64,000 bases of DNA from Cupriavidus necator (GCA_022041995.1 CP074386.1:124001-188000); one strand, 5' to 3'. Positions 33,859 through 42,430 are shown, counted from the stretch's first letter. Notes: generated from the sequence alone by a model not told the origin. Numbers and translations are program-made.

Positions 33859-34376
33859 TCAGACACCTCCATGCCGGTAAAGGAGTGGAGGTAGTCCGGC
33901 GGCACCTCCATCACGTCATCGTCCAGCAACGGCATGTCTGCCGGCATGGATGCTTCGGCGTTGGGCGCGTCATGCGCCAGCTTGCCCGCAATCGCGCGCT
34001 CGACCGAGCGGCGTGCGGCCGCGAACTGCGCTGTGGCCATCGTCATGAGAGCATTCCAGTCCGCCTCGCCGGTCAGGGCGCGGAGTTCCAGCTCGCTCCA
34101 CTGGGAAGCCAGGCCGTGCGAGAAAGACCAGATGAGGTCCTGCAGTTCCTTGGACGGCGCCACCGCATAGAAGGTGTTGCCACCCGCCTCGCCCAGCGCC
34201 ATCACCAGCATGTGGTCATGCTTCGCAATGACCGCGCCGCGGCCTGCGCCAAACGGCTCGTACAGCGTGCATGGGGTGAACCCATGATGTTCGGTCAGGC
34301 GCTTGGCCATCTCCGAACGATTGATAGACGTCTCGTCGACGAACAGCCACTGCGGGCCGGCGTGGTACAAGATCAT
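33846..34376 (-). CDS. unknown 176-aa protein coupled to the SbcC-like gene
   Basis: Starts at the ATG at 34376 with GAGGAG upstream (MILYHAGPQWLFVDETSINRSEMAKRLTEHHGF). Soluble alpha/beta protein; acidic end (MPLLDDDVMEVPPDYLHSFTGMEVSECAH). No family recognised. The 13-bp overlap with the SbcC-like start implies translational coupling and a shared role. The leader contains a GACGGG/CCCGTC hairpin and repeated element copy 2. Confidence 0.6.
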   Translation of the reverse strand: MILYHAGPQWLFVDETSINRSEMAKRLTEHHGFTPCTLYEPFGAGRGAVIAKHDHMLVMALGEAGGNTFYAVAPSKELQDLIWSFSHGLASQWSELELRALTGEADWNALMTMATAQFAAARRSVERAIAGKLAHDAPNAEASMPADMPLLDDDVMEVPPDYLHSFTGMEVSECAH

Positions 34377-34411
34377 GGTGCACTCCTCGGGATAGGACGG
34401 AGTGCGCCCCG

Positions 34412-34428
34412 GACGGGAAGCACCCGTC
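34412..34428 (-). promoter_or_regulatory. leader hairpin upstream of the 176-aa gene
   Basis: GACGGG, loop AAGCA, CCCGTC (plus-strand reading), 36 nt upstream of the start codon at 34376. Its position relative to repeated element copy 2 parallels the leader at 30801-30873. Confidence 0.45.
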
Positions 34429-34458
34429 AGGGTCAATGGAAAGAAATGGATGCTGCTG

Positions 34459-34478
34459 GGTCGATGCGTCCAGGACGC
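34459..34478 (-). repeat. repeated leader element, copy 2
   Basis: GGTCGAT then GCGTC-CAG-GACGC. Same framework and strand sense as 30854-30873 and 40039-40058. Confidence 0.7.
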
Positions 34479-34553
34479 GGGGTGAAACCGGGTTTCGACT
34501 GCCACAAAGGCAGTCGAAACATGGCTTGCATGACTCAAAGTGTTGGCGTATTG

Positions 34554-34739
34554 CTACGCAAAAAGGTCTTCGGTCAGCCACTCCATCTGCGGCGCTGCTG
34601 CTGGGGTCAAGCCCAGTGGTTCGGCACGCGTAGTTGGCACATCATCGGCGGGCGTCGCGAACGGGCTGGCTCCGGATGGGAAATCCTCCGACCAAGCGGG
34701 CGATTCCGCGGTTTCCGGCGCCGGCATGCCGCGATTCCG
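34554..34739 (-). CDS. 3' exon of the SbcD-like gene
   Basis: 61 codons (RNRGMPAPETAESPAWSEDFPSG...MEWLTEDLFA) that begin exactly where the group II intron ends and are in frame with the 5' exon at 36639. The segment is Pro/Ala/Glu-rich and looks like a disordered C-terminal tail. On its own it has no ribosome site, which supports its being an exon rather than a gene. Confidence 0.6.
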   Translation of the reverse strand, partial: RNRGMPAPETAESPAWSEDFPSGASPFATPADDVPTTRAEPLGLTPAAAPQMEWLTEDLFA

Positions 34740-34772
34740 GTAGGGACGATGGTTACCCATCGCCCCCGGACA

Positions 34773-34805
34773 GATCCGTACGTGCGGAATTACCGCATAC
34801 GGCTC
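34773..34805 (-). ncRNA. domain V of group II intron 1
   Basis: A minus-strand hairpin beginning GAGCCGTATGCGG and closing CCGCACGTACGGATC. Comparable to the catalytic domain V of bacterial group II introns. Confidence 0.75.
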
Positions 34806-36607
34806 CTACCAGAAGTTTTGGCGTGAAACCGCTCCGATGGGAGCGGGTGAACAACCCGGCACGGGGGCAGGTATTTCTTGATCAGGCGTTTGAATCGAGC
34901 CCACGGCATCCTGGGGCGCTGACCTCGCCGCATCAGTGCGTGCCGCCATGCGCGGTGCACCTCGCTTAGAAATCCCCCCAAGCGGCACATGTTGCCTGGT
35001 ACCGCGTGGTAGTTGAGGTACCCTCTGAGCACTCTGCATAGCCATCGTCCTTGCACCGGAACCGGATCATGGCGCCGTCGCATCAGAGTTGCGCGAATAG
35101 CTGCTAACGTTGCACGCATCCGTTTCTTGATCGTCAGCCTGACGAGCTTGAAACCGCCACTATACTGTCCACAGCAATGCGTGAACCCGAGAAAATCGAA
35201 GGTTTCCGGTTTTCCAAGCCCACGCGCCCGACGGTCTTTCGCCGCAAACCGTCCAAACTGGATCAGCCGCGTTTTGTCCGGGTGAAGCTCCAATTCGAAT
35301 TTGGCAAGGCGCTCTCGCATTTCTGCCAGGAATCGCCTTGCCGTCCCTTCGTGCTGGAACCCCATAACGCTGTCGTCTGCATAGCGCACAAGGATGACAT
35401 CGCCCACAGCATGTCGTTGTCGCCACTGATGCGCCCATAGGTCCAGCGCATAGTGCAAATAGATGTTCGCCAACAGCGGCGAGATCACAGAACCCTGGGG
35501 GACCCCTCGCACAGATGCAGTGCGGCGGCCGTTCTCAATAGTCCCTGCCTTCATCCATTTTCGGATCAATCGAATGACCCGTCGATCAGCAATCCGGTGT
35601 TCCAGAAAGCGGAGCATCCACTCGTGACTAGTTTCGTCAAAGAATGAGCGGATGTCCGCATCTAGAATCCAGTTCACTTTCCGACCGGTTATTCCCTCCG
35701 ATAAGGCATCGAGCGCATCGTGTTGACTGCGTCCCTGACGGAAACCATATGAGAACCCGAGGAAGTCCTGCTCGTAGATCGCTCCCAGTACCGTTGCTAT
35801 GGCCTGTTGCACGATCTTGTCTTCCAGCGCGGCAATCCCTAGCGGACGCATCTTGCCGTCCGCCTTCGGAATGTGAACCCGTCTGGACGGCTGCGCACGA
35901 TACGCCCCGGTATGTATCTCCCGGTGCAGATCGTGCACGCGCCCATGGAGCTGGCTCTCATAGTCATGCCACGTCACGCCGTCCACGCCTGCCGCCGCCT
36001 GCTTGCGGAGCGCATAGAAGCTCTCTACCAGCAGTGATGGGGTCACGTGGTGCAGCAGTGCCGTGAAGCGCAACCTGCGGTTCCGTCGCGCCGCTTCACG
36101 CACGCCTTCGAGCCCCGTCGACGCGCTTTTATTCCGGCTCTGGGTCCGTGGCGCGGGGGATTCGTCGGCGTTCCTTCTGGTTACACCCCTTTCCTCCATC
36201 ACCTCCTCCAGATTATCTCCTTCGTTCGGCAACTTCACAGGTACTATGGGTGTATCTGACTTCTCATCGGCGTGAATGGCTGGCTTGCGGTCATTGACCT
36301 TCCCAGCCCTGTCCGGCCTGACCGCTCCGGACACCGATGAGATCTCGCTGCTTCCGTATGAAAGACTTCCCGACATGCGCAGGGTCTCCGACCGCGTGGG
36401 ATCAGCACACGACTTGCGATTAACGTCGTGCGCCATATAGCCTTCCGCGTCAGTTAACCGCGTCGGCATCCCAGAATTTTGATTTCGCGGCTCAATGGCT
36501 GGCCTGTCGGTTTCCCCTGCCAACGCTTCGCCATGCACCTCGCGGTACATGACGCATGACTCGGGGTCAGAGTGATTCGCCATTTCTTCTCTGTATCGAA
36601 CTTTCAT
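34790..36607 (-). CDS. ltrA: group II intron reverse transcriptase/maturase 1
   Basis: 605 codons are open, but the first 170 overlap ribozyme domains I-III, and the reverse transcriptase proper begins near RFTALLHHVTPSLLVESFYALRKQAAAGVDGVTW. Visible motifs: VHIPKADGKMRPLGI (RT1), ILDADIRSFFDE (RT3), GVPQGSVISPLLANIYLHYALD (RT4), VRYADDSVMGF (catalytic YADD) and FDFLGFTHC. Domain X follows with GRWLCRVLRGYLNYHAVPGN. There is no clear C-terminal endonuclease domain. The frame is intact, so the intron may be capable of splicing and mobility. Confidence 0.9.
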   Translation of the reverse strand: MKVRYREEMANHSDPESCVMYREVHGEALAGETDRPAIEPRNQNSGMPTRLTDAEGYMAHDVNRKSCADPTRSETLRMSGSLSYGSSEISSVSGAVRPDRAGKVNDRKPAIHADEKSDTPIVPVKLPNEGDNLEEVMEERGVTRRNADESPAPRTQSRNKSASTGLEGVREAARRNRRLRFTALLHHVTPSLLVESFYALRKQAAAGVDGVTWHDYESQLHGRVHDLHREIHTGAYRAQPSRRVHIPKADGKMRPLGIAALEDKIVQQAIATVLGAIYEQDFLGFSYGFRQGRSQHDALDALSEGITGRKVNWILDADIRSFFDETSHEWMLRFLEHRIADRRVIRLIRKWMKAGTIENGRRTASVRGVPQGSVISPLLANIYLHYALDLWAHQWRQRHAVGDVILVRYADDSVMGFQHEGTARRFLAEMRERLAKFELELHPDKTRLIQFGRFAAKDRRARGLGKPETFDFLGFTHCCGQYSGGFKLVRLTIKKRMRATLAAIRATLMRRRHDPVPVQGRWLCRVLRGYLNYHAVPGNMCRLGGFLSEVHRAWRHALMRRGQRPRMPWARFKRLIKKYLPPCRVVHPLPSERFHAKTSGRSRMR

Positions 36608-36638
36608 CGACTATCTTTCATCGGCTTTGCAGCCGCAC

Positions 36639-37883
36639 CAACTGCTCAAGCACGCCGTCAGCAATCGACAGCGCGTCAATCGATTCCAGCAGCGCCAGCC
36701 GCTCCGCGAGAGAGCCTGTTGCAACACCGGTCAGTTCCCCCCACCGCGACAGCTTCTCGGGCAGGCTGGCCGCACGGCTGATGCCTTCGGCACGGCTGCG
36801 CACGGCGGGCAGGACGTGGCCTTCGATCTTTAGCTCGGCGCTCTTCGCAAATAACGCCACGATGGCGTCGCGGTCGACCAACTGACGATGCTCTTCGTTG
36901 ACGGTCCAGCGCACGCGCACGAACTTGTCGGCAGACTCGGCCGCAAGGGCAGCCAACGCGTTCATGTCCGGCGGGCCATCAAAGTCCACGCAGACCGTCT
37001 CGCGCGCGGGCGTCTCCACCAGCTCTGCGGACGCCCTGCCCGGAATGATGTCCCATTGCAGGTATCCTTTCGCGCCGATCTCGCCGTAGTGGAAGCGTCC
37101 AATGGAGCCGGGATAGGCAATCACCCGCCCCTCCCGTTCCCATTGCTGGGCACGGTGGATGTGGCCGAGTAGGAAGCCATCGCACTCCGCGTCGAACAGG
37201 GCGCCGATCCCGAACTCATGATCGAAGCCTGCCATGGGTACACCGTGCTCGGTCTGGCAGCCATTGACCGTGCCGTGCGAGACGCCGACCGTGGCGATCC
37301 CCCAGCTGCGCAAGCGCACGTTCATCGTGCCAGCGGCAGCCAGGTAGGCAGCCAGATGGTCACCCACCGCGGTTGCCGCATTGGCCACTCCTGCCGCCGC
37401 AGCCAGCACCGCCTTGTTGACGGTCGGCACGCAGGTGAAGACGACCTTGGGCTTGCCATGCTGGGCCAGCAGGACATCAAGCTCAGCCTCGGTGAAGATG
37501 GGGCCATCCGACGGATGAAATGCGCCGTCACATAGCGCCACCTGGTGGATGCGATCAGCGACGTAGACTGGGTACCGCGCACCGATGAGCCGGAAAACGT
37601 CCAGCGTGCCGGGCGGTTCGTGGCTGAATGTCCCTTGCAGCATCAAAACGGGACAGTAGCCCGAGAGCCGATGGATGCGCCGTGCGAGCGATCCAAGTGC
37701 CGGCGTGTGTGCATCGAGACCGTGGTCCGTCGAGTCGCCGGACACTACGGCGACATGGCAGCCGGAAACGATGGCATTCTCTACCGCGAAGCCGAAACAC
37801 CGGTCGGCCTCGGCCAGGTTGCCGGGCGAGTAATGCAGGTCAGAAAAGTGGGCAAGCCACAAGGGTTCGCTCTCGTTGAGCAT
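36639..37883 (-). CDS. 5' exon of an SbcD-like metallophosphoesterase
   Basis: 415 codons from the ATG at 37883 (GGAGG 7 nt upstream). Calcineurin-type motifs: HFSDLH, VSGDSTDH and GHIHRAQ. The third motif, normally GNHD/E, reads GTFSHE (QGTFSHEPPG), so an Asn metal ligand or equivalent is replaced. The C-terminal 90 residues resemble the SbcD capping region. It is the partner of the SbcC-like ATPase encoded downstream; together they would degrade or open DNA ends. After removal of the intron the protein is about 476 aa. Without splicing it ends four or five codons into the intron (VRLQSR). Confidence 0.8.
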
Positions 37884-37935
37884 CGTGCTACCTCCAAACG
37901 AAATGGGCCGGCGAAGTGCGGCAGAGAAAGGAAAA

Positions 37936-37956
37936 GGGAAGCCCGATGGGCTTCCC
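37936..37956 (-). promoter_or_regulatory. hairpin in the leader of the SbcD-like gene
   Basis: GGGAAGCCC GAT GGGCTTCCC, a perfect 9-bp stem with a 3-nt loop followed by TTTTCC in RNA sense, 50 nt before the start. Possible attenuator between this gene and the one upstream. Confidence 0.5.
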
Positions 37957-37986
37957 TGCAAACGCCGGCTCGAGGCTGGCAACAAA

Positions 37987-39285
37987 CTACGGAAGGACGT
38001 CCGCGGCGATGGCAGCTACCTGTTCGCGGAACGCGAGCGGATTGGCCAGCGCCGTCCGCAGCTCTTTCACGAACTGCCGCACATCGTGCCGGCGCTTGGA
38101 CCAGCCACGGCCGAAGGTGGCCGCGGCAAAAGCCTTGAGTTGCAGTGCCCCTTCATCGCTGTCCAACTCCAGCCGGGCAACGAGATCGCGGTACTGGCTC
38201 TCGAGATCGTCGTCCTCCGGCGGCGGCTCCGCACCGGCGTTGTGCGCAGGCAGCGAAGGTCCATCGCCAACGTCTGAATCGTGGACAAGGTCGTCGACGT
38301 CGTGGGGCCCGGCACGCCGCTCCCCTTCCTGGGCGTCTGCGGGCTGAGTGGCCAGCTCCATAGCAGGCACCGTGCGATCGGAACCGTCCAGCAGCGCGGC
38401 GATGTCGATCTCTGCGTCAAGCGTGATGAGCCATTGCATCTGGCGCACCGGCTTGCCTCCGTCATCGATACGGCTGATCTCGACTTCCTGCTTGGACATC
38501 CAGAACTTGACGCCCACCAGCCTGCCACGGGCCATCGCAACGGTCTGCATGGCAGCGTGAGCCTTTTGCAGAACGTAAATCGAGGTCGTGGGCATTTCGA
38601 TGAGACCAAGGCCCGTTGCGCACGGCACGGCAAAATAGAAACTGGCCGAGAGGTTGCAATGTCCGCCTTGGTACTGCGGGCATTCCTGCGGGTCACAAAT
38701 GCCATCAGGGACATCCTCGTCCTGACGCAGGATGATGGTGCGGCCGCCCCACATGCGCTTGGCGCGGTTCGCGCGCGCGTCACGCACAGGTGGCGCGTAC
38801 ATCTTGCAGTAGCGCCTGCCGTCGGAGCCATACTCGGAGAAGTACTGTCGACCGCTGTGCGTCCATGCCACGAGCTGGTTGGGCATGTTGCTTAGCCAGT
38901 CGTCGAACGCGAAAACCACGGGGAAGCGCCAGAGGCGATGTCCGTTGCCGTCGTTGCGGTCCTCGCCGTAGCGCTGCACGATGTCCTCGGCCAGCGCCGG
39001 GTTGGCGAAGTCAGAGACGCGGCAGGTGAACCAGGGAACGTTCTTCGGGACCATCGGCATCTTGATGCCGGTCGCCCGGGTGATCTCGGCCGCAATACGC
39101 TCGAAGCTTTCGCCTCGAGCCAGGCCGGCATCGTGGATCCGCACGGCTTCGGGCTTCTCGCGCGCGGCCTTGGTCAGGACCTTGATGCCGGGCCGGATCT
39201 TACCGATGATTGGCGGCCGCATGGGCCGCTCTTCTAGCAGGCTTCGGCGTCCGCCGGGCTCGCTGTAGGTGATGGGTGCATGCAT
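37987..39285 (-). CDS. conserved ICE/plasmid protein of unknown function (432 aa)
   Basis: Up to 432 aa; the Met at 39222 (MRPPIIGKIRPGIKVLTKAAREKPEAV) is a plausible later start. The N-terminal half has the pattern IRPGIKVLT...GESFERIAAEI..TG...VPKNVPWFTCRVSDFANPALAEDIVQRYGE...LWRFPVVFAFDDW. A Cys cluster follows (GICDPQECPQYQGGHCNLSASFYF), suggesting metal binding. I recall similar proteins in ICEs and phages annotated only as hydrolase or metal-binding, some as recombination directionality factors; this is weak. The C-terminal 110 residues are acidic then helical. It lies just upstream of the SbcD-like gene and overlaps the end of the preceding small gene. Confidence 0.55.
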   Translation of the reverse strand: MHAPITYSEPGGRRSLLEERPMRPPIIGKIRPGIKVLTKAAREKPEAVRIHDAGLARGESFERIAAEITRATGIKMPMVPKNVPWFTCRVSDFANPALAEDIVQRYGEDRNDGNGHRLWRFPVVFAFDDWLSNMPNQLVAWTHSGRQYFSEYGSDGRRYCKMYAPPVRDARANRAKRMWGGRTIILRQDEDVPDGICDPQECPQYQGGHCNLSASFYFAVPCATGLGLIEMPTTSIYVLQKAHAAMQTVAMARGRLVGVKFWMSKQEVEISRIDDGGKPVRQMQWLITLDAEIDIAALLDGSDRTVPAMELATQPADAQEGERRAGPHDVDDLVHDSDVGDGPSLPAHNAGAEPPPEDDDLESQYRDLVARLELDSDEGALQLKAFAAATFGRGWSKRRHDVRQFVKELRTALANPLAFREQVAAIAADVLP

Positions 39286-39545
39286 TCGTCCATTCTCCTT
39301 TTCTGAAGGAACTGAACGACCTGCGCCCGGATGGACACAGCATGCTCCCGAAGGCGCAGGGCTGTGTCGGCCCCGCGCTGGGTCGTTACGCGATTGAGGA
39401 ATTCCGCTCGCGCGGTTTCCAAAAGACTGGCGACGTGGGCCGCCTCACAAAGTGCGCGCCAGGCGTGCGGCATGTCCTTGTACTGCGGACGGCGCCGGTC
39501 CAGCGTTGCCGCGATGGCGGCGGAAATCTCGGCGTTCTGGTGCAT
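39234..39545 (-). CDS. unknown 103-aa helical protein
   Basis: The start at 39545 is chosen for CAGGAG 7 nt upstream (MHQNAEISAAIAATLDRRRPQYKDMPHAWRALCEAAHVASLLETARAEFL...). Entirely helical, probably soluble. It overlaps the 432-aa frame by about 50 bp unless that gene starts at 39222. First gene of the minus-strand run; the leader upstream is long and hairpin-rich. Confidence 0.55.
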   Translation of the reverse strand: MHQNAEISAAIAATLDRRRPQYKDMPHAWRALCEAAHVASLLETARAEFLNRVTTQRGADTALRLREHAVSIRAQVVQFLQKRRMDECMHPSPTASPADAEAC

Positions 39546-40200
39546 GAGCGTCTCCTGAAGATCGAGGTCTCTCACCAGAAACAAAAAAAGCCCGCCCCGG
39601 TTTGCGCCGGTGAGCGAGCTTTGATTTTCAGACCTGAAATGCCACGTTCCTTCCGGGGGCGTGGCACTCAGGGAGCGGCGCACAAATGCGCGCGGCTCGA
39701 TGCTGAGGACGTAAAGTCGTCCTCGTGCAGCATGGTCACGCTGCACAGCAACCCATTTCGCGAACCCACAGGTTCGGCCGCAGGTTCACGGATCGGCTCG
39801 ACGTCAGCCGTTCTGCCCGGGAGGGGCCTTTGAGAGAGAGCTCCACATGGTCCCGGGCTCGAACGGTGTCCATCGCGTGCACTCACGAGGAGGCAGAACG
39901 AGAACGCGTATTACGAGCTGATGAGGGAAGTGTTCGGCGAAAACACTTAGCACAAGGAATATCCACACTGGTAGCCAACCAGTCGGCGCGTGCGCAAATG
40001 CACGACTTGAAGCAGAAGATGGACTCGCCAGGAGTCAGGGTCGATGCGTCAGTGACGCGAGGTGTGAAAGCATTGTGGCACAGAATATTCCGGGCAAAGA
40101 ATACGAAAGCTCGGCTATTTGGCATATGTTTCAAAGTCATTCGGTGTCCGAATGTGCTCGACAATTTCAACCTGAGAGAGCGACCTGAAAACATGGAAAA
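39546..40200 (-). other. 655-bp leader/intergenic region with several hairpins
   Basis: In minus-strand sense it contains repeated element copy 3 (40039-40058), a related stem GGACG...CGTCC followed by GCATCGAGCC (near 39700), a GCCACG/CGTGGC stem (39640-39664) and a GCCCGCCCCGG/CCGG stem followed by a U7 run (39588-39620). No gene is convincing. A short plus-strand tail RRQNENAYYELMREVFGENT (39889-39950) may be a fragment of a lost gene. Confidence 0.45.
40039..40058 (-). repeat. repeated leader element, copy 3
   Basis: GGTCGAT then GCGTC-AGT-GACGC, the third copy of the element at 30854 and 34459. Confidence 0.7.
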
Positions 40201-40767
40201 ATGGCCGACCAGGATCCACCCAAGAAACCCGCCAGTGGGCTCAGGCCCATTGAGCGCCATAACAGTGAAGAGCGCCTAAGCCGGCTCACGCCGACGACGG
40301 CCTCCTCCACCCTCCACGCCTACTACTCGAAGTGCGCGCGCGACTTCCTCGACGCACATTTTTACTATTGCTCGGCCAAATTTGTCGTGGCTCGAGACGG
40401 GAAAGTCAAAGCGCTGGACGAAGCCTTTCGCGCCGCGGAAGAGTGGTACGGCAGCGCCCTCGGTTGGCTTGCGAAGACCGACCAGGTCGAGATTCCGTTG
40501 TTCCACGAAGAGAAGGAGGTCAAGGTTTCCCATTCCTTCGCCGGCCGGCTCCTCAGGTTGCTGATGCAATTCGACCGGATCTTCGTGGAAACGCTCTACA
40601 GCCAGGAATTCGGGTCCATTTCTCCGGACGAACGCACCACGACGATCCAGATCGCCTCACGACGCATCAATGCGATTCACCAACTCTGCATCCCGGATAC
40701 CGACAAGTTCGAAGCCGACGGGACACTGATTTCCTCTCACCGTAGCCTTCCCGATGGACATGCGTGA
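40201..40767 (+). CDS. AcaB/DUF1845-like ICE protein
   Basis: 188 aa. The core (SKCARDFLDAHFYYCSAKFVVARDGKVKALDEAFRAAEEWYGSALGWLAKTDQ...VSHSFAGRLLRLLMQFDRIFVETLYSQEFGSISPDER) fits the DUF1845/PFL_4669 type of integrating conjugative element proteins, now linked to AcaB-like transcription factors. The match is by memory of pattern. It overlaps the next gene by 14 bp, so the two are translationally coupled. It is divergent from the minus-strand SbcCD-like run, with the hairpin-rich region between them. Confidence 0.5.
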   Translation: MADQDPPKKPASGLRPIERHNSEERLSRLTPTTASSTLHAYYSKCARDFLDAHFYYCSAKFVVARDGKVKALDEAFRAAEEWYGSALGWLAKTDQVEIPLFHEEKEVKVSHSFAGRLLRLLMQFDRIFVETLYSQEFGSISPDERTTTIQIASRRINAIHQLCIPDTDKFEADGTLISSHRSLPDGHA

Positions 40768-41424
40768 CATCGAGCAGTTGCATGCTCATTACGCCCAACC
40801 GCCTCTCACTATCGACATCTCGCCAGCAGCTGCGCCAGTCGCGCAGCTTGGCTACGGCGGGGTATCTTCCACATCGGCCGCCGCTCCGGCATCCGGCCAG
40901 TCCGCCGCAATGCGACGCAATCCGCGGCTACTGTGGGGCCTCGCCTTCGTGGCTGCTGCTGCGGCCATGTTTGCCATCGGCTCATCGATCGGGAAGCGAG
41001 AAATGCGCGCGTCCAGCGATCGTGACCAACCGGTTCAGGCGGCTTCCGAAGCCCCTGCGCGCGCGACTGCTGATTCCAGTGACCATGAATGGCCGCGAAA
41101 ACGTGACGCCGTCTCCGATTTCGAGGCAAACAAGTCGACTGTCGCGCCATCGCCAGCCGTGGCTGTGGATGGACCCGCATCTGGGCCCTCCGCCACCGCG
41201 GAGGCCGTACAGCATAAGCCGGAGCGCGCACAGGCAGAACAGCCGAAGTCGGAGGCCGTGAAGCGACCCGCCCCGCCGCATTACCTGCGGCAGCGACCAC
41301 CCCTGCCCGGACCGCGACGGTAGCGGCGACTGCCAAGACGATACCGCAACCGCCATCCGGCGCGCAGACACGGAATTCTGCGACGCAGCATGCAAGCTCC
41401 CCTACCGACGTCAAGATATTCTGA
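40754..41424 (+). pseudogene. single-span membrane protein with a frameshift near its end
   Basis: A cytoplasmic N-terminus of about 55 residues is followed by one hydrophobic segment (LLWGLAFVAAAAAMFAIGSSIG) and a long Ala/Pro/Glu-rich periplasmic-type tail. In the first frame the protein stops at 41323. Shifting at a C-run near 41270 continues the same composition (LPAAATTPARTATVAATAKTIPQPPS...TDVKIF) to a TGA at 41422-41424, 4 bp before the bactofilin ATG, which is the expected operon spacing. So one base is probably missing or miscalled. Function unknown. Confidence 0.6.
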
Positions 41425-41427
41425 GCT

Positions 41428-41835
41428 ATGCATATTCCTCCGATTTTCAGCCTGCTCCGTGCGGGCATGAGCGTTCACGGTGACCTTGTCTCGGATCATG
41501 GCTTCACCTGCCTGGCGCTGGTTACCGGCAACGTTGGCGCATCCCGTGGGCTGCTCCATATCGCGGCGGGCGGCGTGGTGCACGGCAACGTCGATGGCGA
41601 GCATGTCATTGTGGACGGCGTGGTCGAAGGCGATGTCGTTGGGCGCGCCTCGCTGCAGATCAATGGACGCGTGAAGGGTCGAATCTTGTATGCCGGGACC
41701 ATCCGGTTGGGTCCAAATGCCGCCCTGGATGGCACCATTGCCCGTATCCAGTCGGTCGGCTACGCCGCCCCACACAAGGAAGGTGCAGCGATCGACAGCC
41801 CAGCAGCCGAGGCGCAGATTCCCACGCCTTGCTGA
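41428..41835 (+). CDS. bactofilin (polymer-forming cytoskeletal protein)
   Basis: 135 aa. The central region repeats a short beta-helix unit: GNVGASRGLLHIAAGGVVHGNVDGEHVIVDGVVEGDVVGRASLQINGRVKGRI. This hydrophobic-glycine pattern is that of bactofilins, with disordered ends. Bactofilins polymerise without nucleotide into filaments that position envelope or DNA-partition proteins. A plasmid/ICE-borne copy might anchor a conjugation or partition complex (inference). Last gene of the plus-strand trio, followed by a terminator. Confidence 0.8.
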   Translation: MHIPPIFSLLRAGMSVHGDLVSDHGFTCLALVTGNVGASRGLLHIAAGGVVHGNVDGEHVIVDGVVEGDVVGRASLQINGRVKGRILYAGTIRLGPNAALDGTIARIQSVGYAAPHKEGAAIDSPAAEAQIPTPC

Positions 41836-41892
41836 GGAACATGTTCCTTCCAAAGACACCGAAAGCACCCTTCCGCACCCCCTCTTTCAAAG

Positions 41893-41915
41893 ACAAACGC
41901 CCGGCAAAGCCGGGC
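41893..41915. terminator. bidirectional-type intrinsic terminator
   Basis: The stem GCCCGGC AAA GCCGGGC followed by TTTT lies between the converging bactofilin gene and the minus-strand 168-aa gene. Confidence 0.8.
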
Positions 41916-41923
41916 TTTTGTCT

Positions 41924-42430
41924 TCAGTACACCCTTCTCAGGGTCATCAGCTCTGCCTGCGTGAAGACACCAGGGAAAGCCACCCACGGATAGTCCACAG
42001 CGTTCGCGGGATCTCGGAATGATACATAGGGAAAGTCGTTTTCCAACTGCACCCGGAAGAGGCGCCGGCGTCCGTCCTTGCCGCGCACTTCGAACACGGC
42101 TCCATGCATTAATTCGAAGACAACACGTTTCTGCTTGAGCGTCACTGTGGCCGCGGGGCCTTGCAGATATCGCTGGTCCAGCCAGGCGTCATACCCCATC
42201 GGCATTGCATGCTGCCTGACATGAGCCTGCCATTCGAAAAAGAGTACGAGAATTCTGTCCTTCGGAAAACTTGCCACATCGATGGCCTGTCGCTGCGTAA
42301 GTCGCTCCGCGACTCGTTGCCCTTCGGTCCTGATCGTGTTGCGACAGGCGTGACGGCCTTGAAACGCAGGCGTTTGCGAGGTCCGGAACAGCCAGCGGGG
42401 GTATCGAGAATAGAAATCAATCAGAATCAT
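41924..42430 (-). CDS. unknown 168-aa protein
   Basis: An open frame ending in a well-formed domain-like stretch (RVVFELMHGAVFEVRGKDGRRRLFRVQLENDFPYVSFRDPANAVDYPWVAFPGVFTQAEL). No family recognised and no ribosome site at the first ATG; the Met before GYDAWLDQRYLQ is an alternative start. It converges on the bactofilin operon. Upstream lies the IS4-type transposase fragment. Confidence 0.45.
   Translation of the reverse strand: MILIDFYSRYPRWLFRTSQTPAFQGRHACRNTIRTEGQRVAERLTQRQAIDVASFPKDRILVLFFEWQAHVRQHAMPMGYDAWLDQRYLQGPAATVTLKQKRVVFELMHGAVFEVRGKDGRRRLFRVQLENDFPYVSFRDPANAVDYPWVAFPGVFTQAELMTLRRVY

Larger units (their letters stand above)
34740..36638 (-). mobile_element. group II intron 1, inserted in the SbcD-like gene
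   Basis: 1899 bp. The boundaries are set by three agreeing facts: a 5' GTGCG at 36638 (consensus GUGYG), a 3' end ...CCCTAC (consensus AY), and exons that join in phase 0. Domain V is visible at 34773-34805 (GAGCCGTATGCGG TAAT CCGCACGTACGGATC type hairpin). It encodes a reverse transcriptase/maturase. Confidence 0.75.

Noticed and set aside
34790..36607. Reading the first 170 residues of the intron ORF as a protein domain
   Set aside because: They overlap the expected ribozyme domains, and the conserved reverse transcriptase starts later; the open frame there is probably incidental.
39889..39950. Plus-strand tail RRQNENAYYELMREVFGENT as a gene
   Set aside because: No start codon upstream in frame with a ribosome site; at most a remnant.
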